Positions 41,088 through 48,315 of a stretch of 64,000 nucleotides of DNA are shown one piece after another. The notes under the pieces were generated by a model that saw only the letters and a program-made list of their open reading frames with translations, had not been told where the DNA came from and did not search any database. The stretch lies in assembly GCF_022669155.1 (NCBI RefSeq), contig NZ_JALBVB010000034.1, positions 27,890-91,889 on the forward strand, given 5' to 3'. The position numbers were made by a program, and so were the translations under genes. The stretch's first letter is position 1. Every line of letters begins with the position of its first letter. This DNA comes from Kineococcus sp. TRM81007 (GTDB lineage Bacteria; Actinomycetota; Actinomycetes; Actinomycetales; Kineococcaceae).

Positions 41088-42947
41088 GTGTCGATGGAGT
41101 CGGCCGCCAGGCAGTCCCTGTGGAGAGCCACCAGCGCGGAGCAGCAGCAGCGGCCCGTCTCGCGCGCCACCGTGCGCCGGGTCCTGGCCCTGGCGCGGGA
41201 GCGGCGCGCCCGCCTGGCCGTGTTCGTCGTCGGCAGCGTGCTCACCGCGGTGCTGGCGGTGGCCTCGCCGGTGCTGGCCGGGCGCGCCGTGGAAGCCGTC
41301 ACCGCCGGCGACCGCCGCCTCGTGGTGGTGCTGGCGTCGCTCATCGCCCTGGTCGCCGTCGCCGAGGCCGGCCTGGGGCTGTGGGTGCGCTGGCTCTCGT
41401 CCACGCTGGGCGAGGACCTCATCCTCGACCTGCGCACCCGCGTGTTCGACCACGTGCAGCGCATGCCCGTGGCGTTCTTCAACCGCACCCGCACCGGCGC
41501 CCTGGTCAGCCGCCTGAACAGCGACGTGCTCGGCGCGCAGCGGGCGTTCTCCGGCACCCTGTCCGGCGTCGTGGGCAACGCCGTGGCGGTGGTGCTCACG
41601 GCCGGGGTGATGCTCAGCACCTCCTGGCGCGTGACGGTGCTCGCCCTGCTGCTGCTGCCGGTGTTCCTGGTGCCCGCCCAGCGCATGGGCCGGCGGCTGG
41701 CGGCCCTGTCGCGCGACGCCGCGCAGTTGAACGCCGCCATGACCAACCAGTCCACGGAACGCTTCTCCGCCCCCGGCGCCACCCTGGTGAAGCTGTTCGG
41801 CCGCCCCGAGGACGAGTCGCGCGCCTTCGCGCTGGCCGCCCGGCGCGTGCGCGACATCGGGGTGCGCACCGCCGTGCTGAACGCCGTGTTCATCACCGCC
41901 CTCACCCTCGCCTCGGCGCTCGCGCTGGCCCTCGTCTACGGCGTCGGTGGTCTCATCGCCGTCGGCGGGGGCCTGGACGCCGGCAGCATCGTCACCCTGG
42001 CCCTGCTGCTGACGCGCCTGTACGCACCGCTGACCGCGCTCGCCGGTGCACGGGTGGACGTGATGAGCGCCCTCGTCAGCTTCGAGCGGGTCTTCGAGGT
42101 GCTGGACCTGGTGCCGCTGGTGCGCGAGCCGGAGCGCCCGCGACCGGTGCCGGCGGGGCCGCTGACCGTGGAGTTCGACCACGTCGACTTCGCCTACCCG
42201 GCCGCCTCCGAGGTCTCCCTGGCCTCCCTGGAGGACGTCGCCGTCCTCGACGCGCGCGGCGGTGTCCCCGTCGTGCACGACGTGTCCTTCCGCATCGAGC
42301 CCGGCCAGGTCGTCGCCCTCGTCGGCTCCTCCGGGGCGGGCAAGTCCACGCTCGCGCAGCTGCTGGCGCGCCTGTACGACGTCACCGGCGGCGCGGTCCG
42401 CCTGGGCGGTGTGGACGTGCGCGAGGTCAGCGCCGCCTCGCTCCGGCAGGCCGTGGGCGTGGTCACCCAGGACGGGCACCTGTTCCACGAGACGCTGCGC
42501 GCGAACCTGCAGCTGGCCCGGCCCGGTGCGCCCGACGCCGAGCTGCTGGAGGCGCTGGAGCGCGCCCGCCTCGGCGAGCTGGTCGCGTCGCTGCCGGAGG
42601 GCCTGGACACCGTGGTCGGCGAGCGCGGCTACCGCTTCTCCGGCGGGGAGCGCCAGCGCCTGACCATCGCCCGGCTGCTGCTGGCGCAACCGCGCGTCGT
42701 CGTCCTCGACGAGGCCACCGCCTCCCTGGACTCCGCCTCCGAGGCCGCCGTGCAGGCCGCCCTCGACGAGGCGCTGGCCGGCCGGACCGCCCTGGTCATC
42801 GCCCACCGGCTCTCCACCGTCCGCGGCGCCGACCAGATCCTCGTGCTCGAGCACGGCCGGGTCGTCGAGCGCGGCACCCACGCCGAGCTGGTCGCCCTGG
42901 GCGGGCGCTACGCGCACCTGCACGCCACCCAGTTCGCGCTGCCGTGA
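41088..42947 (+). CDS. ABC exporter half-transporter (MsbA/MdlB type)
   Basis: A 619-residue protein fusing a six-helix type I exporter domain (about 35-340) to an ATPase domain (about 350-619). The intracellular loop motif is FFNRTRTGALVSRLNSDVLG. The ATPase has Walker A LVGSSGAGKSTLAQLLARL, signature RFSGGERQRLTIARL, Walker B VVVLDEATASLD and H-loop VIAHRLSTV. Such proteins work as homo- or heterodimers in lipid or drug export; no second half gene is adjacent. The leader residues before the first helix are Gln/Arg rich. Its stop overlaps a small downstream frame. Confidence 0.92.
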   Translation: MSMESAARQSLWRATSAEQQQRPVSRATVRRVLALARERRARLAVFVVGSVLTAVLAVASPVLAGRAVEAVTAGDRRLVVVLASLIALVAVAEAGLGLWVRWLSSTLGEDLILDLRTRVFDHVQRMPVAFFNRTRTGALVSRLNSDVLGAQRAFSGTLSGVVGNAVAVVLTAGVMLSTSWRVTVLALLLLPVFLVPAQRMGRRLAALSRDAAQLNAAMTNQSTERFSAPGATLVKLFGRPEDESRAFALAARRVRDIGVRTAVLNAVFITALTLASALALALVYGVGGLIAVGGGLDAGSIVTLALLLTRLYAPLTALAGARVDVMSALVSFERVFEVLDLVPLVREPERPRPVPAGPLTVEFDHVDFAYPAASEVSLASLEDVAVLDARGGVPVVHDVSFRIEPGQVVALVGSSGAGKSTLAQLLARLYDVTGGAVRLGGVDVREVSAASLRQAVGVVTQDGHLFHETLRANLQLARPGAPDAELLEALERARLGELVASLPEGLDTVVGERGYRFSGGERQRLTIARLLLAQPRVVVLDEATASLDSASEAAVQAALDEALAGRTALVIAHRLSTVRGADQILVLEHGRVVERGTHAELVALGGRYAHLHATQFALP

Positions 42948-43075
42948 CCGTGCCGCGCACCCCACCGGCGCGCACCCCACCGGCGCGCACCCCACCGGCG
43001 CGGCGCGCCGACGAGGTGCGCCTGACCGGAGCGCTGCTGGCCCTGGCCGGCGCCGTCGGCGCGGTCACCGGCTGA
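42944..43075 (+). CDS. Possible small protein with Pro-rich repeat
   Basis: A 43-codon frame coupled by GTGA to the ABC exporter stop. It starts with an ARTPP repeat encoded by three 15-bp DNA repeats and ends with one hydrophobic stretch (GALLALAGAVGAVTG). The coupling and the C-terminal helix are suggestive, but the repeat makes chance more likely than usual. Confidence 0.35.
   Translation: MTVPRTPPARTPPARTPPARRADEVRLTGALLALAGAVGAVTG
42955..42999. repeat. Tandem repeat, 15-nt unit, three copies
   Basis: Three perfect copies of GCGCACCCCACCGGC, in frame, inside the small possible gene after the ABC exporter. Confidence 0.9.
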
Positions 43076-43227
43076 GCCCTCACACCCCGCCCGGCCGCCG
43101 TGAGCGAGATGTGACGCGTCCGACACGCCGGGCTGACCGCGGTGAAACACGCACGCCCCACGCTGGCGCCCGAGCCCACCGCCGCGGACCGCCCGTCCGC
43201 GGCCCGCCGACCCCCGGAGCGAGCGCC

Positions 43228-44082
43228 GTGTCCTACGTGAGCCCCCCCGACTTCGTCACAAAGATGATCGACGCCGGGCAGTCCAAGGTCCTGATGTCGA
43301 CGCGCGACACCCTGGTGCGCGCCTACATGGCCGGGGCGATCCTCGCACTGGCGGCCGCGTTCGCCGTCACCGTCACGGTGCAGACCGGCGACGCCCTGGT
43401 CGGGGCGCTGCTGTTCCCCGTCGGCTTCTGCATCCTCTACCTGCTCGGCTTCGACCTGCTGACGGGCGTGTTCACGCTCGTGCCGCTGGCCCTGATCGAC
43501 CGCCGCCCCGGGGTGACGTGGCGCTCGATGCTGCGCAACTGGGGCCTGGTCTTCACCGGCAACCTCGCCGGGGCGCTGACCGTGGCGCTGATGATGTCGA
43601 TCGTCGTCACCTTCGGCTTCGCGGTGGACCCCAACGAGGTCGGTCAGCGCCTGGGTGAGATCGGGGAGGACCGCACCGTCGGGTACGCCGAGTACGGGGC
43701 CGCCGGCATGCTCACGCTGTTCGTGCGCGGCGTGCTGTGCAACTGGATGGTCTCCACCGGCGTCGTCGGGGCGCTGATGTCCACCAGCGTCTCCGGCAAG
43801 GTCATCGCGATGTGGATGCCCATCATCGTGTTCTTCTACATGGGCTTCGAGCACTCGGTCGTCAACATGTTCCTGTTCCCGACGGGCCTGCTGCTGGGTG
43901 GTTCGTACTCGCTGGGCGACTACCTGGTGTGGAACGAGATCCCCACCGTCCTCGGCAACCTCGTCGGCGGTCTGACGTTCGTCGGCCTGGCCCTCTACAC
44001 CACGCACGTGCGCACCGGGCGCCCGCGCACCGTGCCCGTCCAGGTCGGCGTGCGCGACGAGGTCCCGGCCCCCACCCGCTGA
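43228..44082 (+). CDS. Formate/nitrite transporter (FNT) family channel
   Basis: A 284-residue membrane channel of the FocA/NirC family that moves small monovalent anions such as formate, nitrite or hydrosulfide. Six helices are present. Hallmarks are the start PPDFVTKMIDAGQSKV, GFDLLTGVFTLVPLALID, RNWGLVFTGNLAGA, and the pore-gating segment MGFEHSVVNMFLFPTG with the conserved His. The GTG start (VSYVSPPD) is 28 nt after the end of a GC-rich stretch. It lies 37 nt ahead of cyanase, so it may carry cyanate or a product of its breakdown. Confidence 0.9.
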   Translation: MSYVSPPDFVTKMIDAGQSKVLMSTRDTLVRAYMAGAILALAAAFAVTVTVQTGDALVGALLFPVGFCILYLLGFDLLTGVFTLVPLALIDRRPGVTWRSMLRNWGLVFTGNLAGALTVALMMSIVVTFGFAVDPNEVGQRLGEIGEDRTVGYAEYGAAGMLTLFVRGVLCNWMVSTGVVGALMSTSVSGKVIAMWMPIIVFFYMGFEHSVVNMFLFPTGLLLGGSYSLGDYLVWNEIPTVLGNLVGGLTFVGLALYTTHVRTGRPRTVPVQVGVRDEVPAPTR

Positions 44083-44119
44083 CGGCACCCGCCGCACCCG
44101 CAGACGACGGAGGAACACC

Positions 44120-44608
44120 GTGACCCTGACGACGACGCCCGCGAGCGCGCCCGCCACGACGACGCCGCCGGTGACGAAGGCCGAGGCCGCCGCCCTCGTG
44201 CGCGCCGCCCGCACGCGCACCGGCCTGGGCTGGGCCGAGATCGCCGACCGACTCGGCGCCCCGCTGGTGTGGACGACCGCGGCGCTGCTGGGGCAGCACC
44301 CGATGACCGCCGAGCAGGCACGGCTCGCCGGCGAGCTGCTCGGTCTGGACGAGTCGGTCGTCACCGCGCTGCAGGACCAGCCGTACCGCGGCAGCGACCC
44401 GGCGCTGGCGTCGGACCCGACGATCTACCGCTTCCACGAGGCGCTGTCCGTGTACGGCCCGGCGCTGAAGGAGCTGATCCACGAGGAGTTCGGCGACGGC
44501 ATCATGAGCGCCATCAACTTCAAGGTCGACATCGCCCGCCGGCCGGATCCCGACGGCGACCGCGTCGTCGTCACCTTCGACGGCAAGTTCCTCGACTACC
44601 GCTGGTGA
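44120..44608 (+). CDS. cynS: Cyanate hydratase (cyanase)
   Basis: Decomposes cyanate with bicarbonate to ammonia and CO2, detoxifying cyanate and supplying nitrogen. The 162-residue protein has the N-terminal HTH-like domain (LGWAEIADRLGAPLVWTTAA) and the C-terminal catalytic domain with YRFHEALSVYGPALKELIHE, FGDGIMSAINF and the ending VTFDGKFLDYRW. The Arg/Glu/Ser catalytic residues are retained. The GTG start follows GGAGGAAC. No carbonic anhydrase (cynT) or CynR gene is adjacent; the partner here is the FNT channel. Confidence 0.95.
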   Translation: MTLTTTPASAPATTTPPVTKAEAAALVRAARTRTGLGWAEIADRLGAPLVWTTAALLGQHPMTAEQARLAGELLGLDESVVTALQDQPYRGSDPALASDPTIYRFHEALSVYGPALKELIHEEFGDGIMSAINFKVDIARRPDPDGDRVVVTFDGKFLDYRW

Positions 44609-44645
44609 CCGCCTCCCGCGGAACCCCGCCGCCCCACCACCCCGC

Positions 44646-44687
44646 GGTGATCTTGCACGGGTGAACGTTCAACCGCGCGAGATCACC
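44646..44687. terminator. Bidirectional hairpin between cynS and marR
   Basis: Stem 44646-44656 pairs with 44677-44687 (11 bp, one G-T), with more pairing inside and a TGAACGTTCA palindrome at the tip. It covers the stop codon of the minus-strand MarR gene. It could also act as an operator. Confidence 0.6.
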
Positions 44688-45192
44688 GAGGGGTGGGGGA
44701 GGGAGGGGGGACCGCGTCCGGCGGGAGGGCTCGCGCGGCCAGGCGGGTCAGCTCGCGCAGGTCGCCGGCGTCGACGTGCCCCAGGTGGCGGGCGATGGAG
44801 GCTGCGTGCCGGCCGCCGACCTCCCGCTGCCGCTGGGCGCCGGCGTCGGTGAGGGTGACGACGACGCCGCGCCGGTCGGCCGGGTCGGCCTCGCGCGCGA
44901 GCAGCCCCTGCCGCTGCAGGCGGTCCACCAGCCGGCTCAGCGACGGCTGCGGCAGGTACACCCGCTCGCTGAGCTCGCCCAGCCGGGCCCGGTGCCCGGC
45001 GCACCGCGACAGGGTGTGGAGCACGTCGTACTCGCGCACGCTCAGCCCGCCCCACACGTCGTCGTCGGCGAAGCGGCGCAGCAGGGTGGCCTGCAGGCGG
45101 AAGACCGCCTCCCACGCCTCGACCGCGGTCCGGGTGCGCCCCGGGCCGCGGCCGGCGTCGGCCCGCGCGGGGGCGCCGGCTTCCTCAGGCAC
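44683..45192 (-). CDS. MarR-family regulator
   Basis: A 169-residue winged-helix regulator with VWGGLSVREYDVLHTLSRCA, RVYLPQPSLSRLVDRLQRQG and the wing EADPADRRGVVVTLTDAGAQ. A Cys lies at the position used for oxidation sensing in some MarR proteins (TLSRCAG); sensing is speculative. GTG 45192 overlaps the stop of the upstream luciferase-like gene, so the two are coupled and the regulator may control that operon through the palindrome at 46347. Confidence 0.87.
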   Translation of the reverse strand: MPEEAGAPARADAGRGPGRTRTAVEAWEAVFRLQATLLRRFADDDVWGGLSVREYDVLHTLSRCAGHRARLGELSERVYLPQPSLSRLVDRLQRQGLLAREADPADRRGVVVTLTDAGAQRQREVGGRHAASIARHLGHVDAGDLRELTRLAARALPPDAVPPPSPTPR

Positions 45193-46324
45193 CGGCGACC
45201 CCGCTGCCCGCCGCAGCGCTCCCGGCGTCACCGGTGGTGTTCTTCGCGGCGTCCCGGGCGGCGACCCGGCTCGCGTGGGTGGGCGGGTCGCTGGGCACGT
45301 GCGCGGGGCGGCGCGCCTCGAGCTCGCGGCGCAGCACCGGCACGACCTGCTCGCCGAGCAGGTCGATCTGCTCCAGCACCGTCTTCAGCGGCAGGCCGGC
45401 GTGGTCGACGAGGAACAGCTGGCGCTGGTAGTCGCCGAAGAACTCCTGGAACGTCAGCGTCTTCTCCACCACCTGCTCCGGCGTGCCGACGGTCAGCGGG
45501 GTCTGCGCGGTGAACTCCTCCAGCGAGGGGCCGTGCCCGTACACGGGGGCGTTGTCGAAGTAGGGGCGGAACTCGCGCACCGCGTCCTGGCTGTTCCTCG
45601 CCATGAACACCTGCCCGCCCAGCCCGACGATCGCCTGCTCCGGGGCGCCGTGGCCGTAGTGGGCGTAGCGCTCGCGGTAGAGGGTGATCAGCCGGACGTA
45701 GTGCTCCTTGGGCCAGAAGATGTTGTTCGCGAAGTAGCCGTCGCCGAAGTACGCGGCGATCTCGGCGACCTCCGGGGTGCGGATGGAGCCGTGCCAGACG
45801 AACGGCGGCACGCCGTCCAGCGGCCGGGGCGTGGAGGTGAAGGACTCCAGCGGGGTGCGGAAGCGCCCCGACCAGGTGACGACGTCCTCGTCCCACAGCC
45901 GGCGCAGCAGCTGGTAGTTCTCCACCGTCAGCTCGACGCTCTTGGTGATGTCCTGACCGAACCAGGGGTAGACGGGGGCGGTGTTGCCGCGGCCGAGCAT
46001 CAGGTCGGTGCGCCCGCCCGACAGGTGCTGCAGCATCGCGTAGTCCTCGGCGATCTTCACCGGGTCGTTGGTGGTGATGAGCGTCGTGGACGTCGACAGG
46101 GTGATGCGGCTGGTGCGGCCGGCGACGTAGCCGAGCAGGGTGGTCGGCGAGGACGGCACGAAGGGGCGGTTGTGGTGCTCACCGGTGGCGAAGACGTCGA
46201 GGCCGGCCTGCTCGGCGTGCTCGGCGACGGTCGTCATCGCACGGATGCGCTCGGCCTCGGTCGGGGTCCGGCCCGTGGTGGGGTCGGGCGTGACGTCGCC
46301 GACGGTGAAGATCCCGAACTGCAT
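45185..46324 (-). CDS. LLM-class flavin-dependent oxidoreductase (alkanal monooxygenase-like)
   Basis: A 379-residue luciferase-like monooxygenase with an MQFGIFTVGDVTPDP start. Segments are EQAGLDVFATGEHHNRPFVP, GRTSRITLSTSTTLITTNDP, MLQHLSGGRTDLMLGRGN and PPFVWHGSIRTPEVAEIAAY. The C-terminal 40 residues are a variable charged tail. The ATG 46324 is preceded by GAGGAGCGG. Upstream lies an inverted repeat, downstream the coupled MarR gene. Substrate unknown; such pairs often handle quinones or short-chain oxidised compounds. Confidence 0.88.
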   Translation of the reverse strand: MQFGIFTVGDVTPDPTTGRTPTEAERIRAMTTVAEHAEQAGLDVFATGEHHNRPFVPSSPTTLLGYVAGRTSRITLSTSTTLITTNDPVKIAEDYAMLQHLSGGRTDLMLGRGNTAPVYPWFGQDITKSVELTVENYQLLRRLWDEDVVTWSGRFRTPLESFTSTPRPLDGVPPFVWHGSIRTPEVAEIAAYFGDGYFANNIFWPKEHYVRLITLYRERYAHYGHGAPEQAIVGLGGQVFMARNSQDAVREFRPYFDNAPVYGHGPSLEEFTAQTPLTVGTPEQVVEKTLTFQEFFGDYQRQLFLVDHAGLPLKTVLEQIDLLGEQVVPVLRRELEARRPAHVPSDPPTHASRVAARDAAKNTTGDAGSAAAGSGVAGA

Positions 46325-46346
46325 GGTGACCGCTCCTCGTGTAGTC

Positions 46347-46360
46347 CATGCATCTGCATG
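46347..46360. promoter_or_regulatory. Candidate MarR operator upstream of the LLM gene
   Basis: CATGCA-TC-TGCATG, a perfect 6-bp inverted repeat with a 2-nt spacer, 22 nt upstream of the ATG. Half-sites of this type are common in MarR operators. Regulator assignment inferred from the coupled MarR gene. Confidence 0.4.
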
Positions 46361-46466
46361 TACCTGCCGCAACGCGGCGGAGCGCCCTCGCGTTCCCCGA
46401 CGGCCACGGGTGGGCCAGGGCCCGGCCGCGCACGAGCACCACGGGGGAGGGACGGCGGGCGAGGAG

Positions 46467-46688
46467 TCAGCCGGTGCGGGCGACGCGGATGATCTTCCGG
46501 CGCAACCACACGCGCCGCGCCCCGCCCAGGTACAGCCGCACCCGCGCCAGCTCCCAGTGGCCGTACTCGGCCTGCTCGGTCAGCAGCTGGCGCGCCTCGG
46601 CGCGCGTGGTCTCCCGGGACAGGGTCAGGACCCGGTACTCGTACTGGTCGCCGGGGCGGCGCCCGGTGGAGGAGGTGTCGGCGGACAT
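46467..46688 (-). CDS. DUF5703 small protein
   Basis: A 73-residue protein of the DUF5703 family. Segments are QYEYRVLTLSRETTRAEARQ, LLTEQAEYGHWELARVRLYL and GGARRVWLRRKIIRV. Function unknown; conserved in actinobacteria. ATG 46688 is chosen; ATG 46697 would add three residues and also lies in frame. Confidence 0.75.
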   Translation of the reverse strand: MSADTSSTGRRPGDQYEYRVLTLSRETTRAEARQLLTEQAEYGHWELARVRLYLGGARRVWLRRKIIRVARTG

Positions 46689-46736
46689 CGCACCCATTGT
46701 CCACCCGCGTGCGCGCCGGCGCGTCCCCGCAGCGGC

Positions 46737-46776
46737 GATCCCGCACCGGTGATCCCGCACCGGTGATCCCGCACCG
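46737..46776. repeat. Tandem repeat, 14-nt unit, about three copies
   Basis: Two perfect and one partial copy of GATCCCGCACCGGT in the divergent gap between the DUF5703 gene and the Asp-rich gene. Confidence 0.85.
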
Positions 46777-46799
46777 CGTCACGGAGGCGTGCTCTCCGA

Positions 46800-46805
46800 T
46801 ACGGT
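46800..46805 (+). promoter_or_regulatory. -10 element of the Asp-rich gene
   Basis: TACGGT, 6 nt before ATG 46812. Confidence 0.5.
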
Positions 46806-46811
46806 CGGCAC

Positions 46812-47183
46812 ATGACGCCCGATCCGCGCGCCGCCCTCGCGCGTCTCGTCGAATCCCTCGAGAACCACCTGGCCGCCGCGGCGAACCGGCGGGGGGAGGC
46901 CGACCCCGCCGTCGCCGACGCCTACCAGCGCCTCGCCGACGCCTTCGAGGTGTACGAGGAGGCCATCTACGACGCCTACGACGAGGTCACCCCCTTCGTC
47001 CTCTACGACGACGTGGAGGACGAGCGGGAGGACGGCGACGACGACGCCCTCGACGACGACGAGGACGACGCCCTCGGCGACGACGAGGACGACGAGGACG
47101 ACGAGGACGACGAGGACGACGAGGACGACGAGGACGACGAGGACGAGGACGACGCCCGGCCGGGCTCGGCGCCCCGCCGCTGA
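46812..47183 (+). CDS. Conserved protein with Asp/Glu-rich tail
   Basis: A 123-residue protein. The first 65 residues are a conserved helical domain (ALARLVESLENHLAAAANRR, ADAYQRLADAFEVYEEAIYD, FVLYDDV). The rest is almost entirely Asp and Glu, with the last part encoded by seven 9-bp GACGACGAG repeats. Such proteins occur in other actinobacteria as short acidic hypotheticals. The acidic tail suggests binding of a basic partner or metal, which is inference. ATG start after TACGGT. Confidence 0.72.
   Translation: MTPDPRAALARLVESLENHLAAAANRRGEADPAVADAYQRLADAFEVYEEAIYDAYDEVTPFVLYDDVEDEREDGDDDALDDDEDDALGDDEDDEDDEDDEDDEDDEDDEDEDDARPGSAPRR
47079..47141. repeat. Seven perfect 9-bp repeats inside the Asp-rich gene
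   Basis: GACGACGAG repeated seven times in frame, giving (Asp-Asp-Glu)7. A likely site of copy-number change. Confidence 0.9.
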
Positions 47184-47283
47184 GCCCGGGGCGCTGCACC
47201 GGCCGGTGTGAGGGTTCGGTGATCGCTCCCAGCGGCTGTCGTGGCGCCCCCGCACGCCGCACGGGCGCCGGCGTGCTCCTCGG

Positions 47284-47289
47284 TAGTGT
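47284..47289 (+). promoter_or_regulatory. -10 element upstream of the uppP mini-ORF
   Basis: TAGTGT, 6 nt before GTG 47296, where a 31-codon upstream ORF begins. Confidence 0.5.
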
Positions 47290-47295
47290 CCGACC

Positions 47296-47391
47296 GTGCT
47301 CACAGCCCCTCCCGACCTGACCGCCCCCTGCCCGCCGGAACGGCCCCTCGCACCCGGCACCGGCCGGCGGCCCGCGGGAGCCGCCGCGTGA
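47296..47391 (+). CDS. Possible leaderless upstream ORF coupled to uppP
   Basis: A 31-codon frame ([12 protein letters not shown] at the start) begins 6 nt after TAGTGT. It ends in a TGA that overlaps the GTG of uppP as GTGA. The layout matches the one before the site-2 protease. The peptide is Pro/Arg-rich with no known family, so its translation rather than its product may matter, by coupling expression of the main gene. Confidence 0.4.
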   Translation: MLTAPPDLTAPCPPERPLAPGTGRRPAGAAA

Positions 47392-48236
47392 GCATGGGTC
47401 TGGGCGAGGGGGTCCTCCTCGGCCTGGTGCAGGGCCTGACGGAGTTCCTGCCGATCTCCTCCAGCGCCCACCTGGCCATCGCCGGCACCCTCATCGGGGC
47501 CGACGACCCCGGCGCGGCGTTCACCGCCATCAGCCAGCTGGGCACCGAGGCGGCGGTGGTCCTGTACTTCCGCCGCGACATCGCCCGCATCGTCAGCCGC
47601 TGGGCGCTGTCGCTAGCCGGGCGGGTGCCGCGCTCGGACCCGGACGCGCGCATGGGCTGGCTGGTCATCCTCGGCTCGATCCCCATCGGCGTGCTGGGCC
47701 TGGCCTTCAAGGACCAGATCGAGACGGTGCTGCGCGGCTTCGTCCTGATCGGCACCACCCTGTGGGTGTTCGCGCTGCTGCTGGGTGCCGCGGACCGCTT
47801 CGGCCGCAAGGAACGCACCCTGGACCGCCTCACCTGGAAGCACGGCCTGCTGTTCGGCCTGGCGCAGGCCCTGGCGCTGGTCCCCGGCGTCTCGCGCTCG
47901 GGCGGCACCATCACGATGGGCCTGCTGCTGGGCTACACCCGTGAGGCGGCGGCCCGGTACTCCTTCCTGCTGGCCATCCCCGCCGTGGTGGCCTCCGGCT
48001 TCTTCCAGCTCTACGACGAGCTCAGCGCGGGGGCGAGCGTGTCCTGGGGCCCCACGGCGGTCGCCACCGTCGTCGCGTTCGTCGTCGGCTACGCCGTCAT
48101 CGCCTGGCTGATGCGCTTCATCACCACGCACAGCTACACCGTGTTCGTCGTGTACCGCATCGTGCTGGCCGTGCTCGTGTACGCCCTGGTCGTCGCCGGT
48201 GTCCTGCCCGCCTGGAACGACGCCGCCGTCGGCTGA
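47388..48236 (+). CDS. uppP: Undecaprenyl-diphosphatase UppP (BacA)
   Basis: Dephosphorylates undecaprenyl diphosphate to recycle the lipid carrier for cell-wall synthesis; it also gives bacitracin tolerance. The protein has about 282 residues and eight helices. The catalytic segments are [20 protein letters not shown] and [20 protein letters not shown]. The GTG at 47388 (VSMGLGEG) overlaps the stop of the upstream mini-ORF; ATG 47394 is two codons later and equally likely. Convergent with corA. Confidence 0.94.
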   Translation: MSMGLGEGVLLGLVQGLTEFLPISSSAHLAIAGTLIGADDPGAAFTAISQLGTEAAVVLYFRRDIARIVSRWALSLAGRVPRSDPDARMGWLVILGSIPIGVLGLAFKDQIETVLRGFVLIGTTLWVFALLLGAADRFGRKERTLDRLTWKHGLLFGLAQALALVPGVSRSGGTITMGLLLGYTREAAARYSFLLAIPAVVASGFFQLYDELSAGASVSWGPTAVATVVAFVVGYAVIAWLMRFITTHSYTVFVVYRIVLAVLVYALVVAGVLPAWNDAAVG

Positions 48237-48261
48237 TCGCCCGCCCGCGCACCGCGCCCGT

Positions 48262-48280
48262 GCGCCCCGGACCGGGGCGC
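48262..48280. terminator. Hairpin between uppP and corA
   Basis: A perfect 8-bp stem (48262-48269 with 48273-48280) and a 3-nt loop lie between the convergent stop codons. Confidence 0.6.
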
Positions 48281-48315
48281 GCGGGCGCGAGCCGCACCGG
48301 AGGCGGCGCGGGCCC

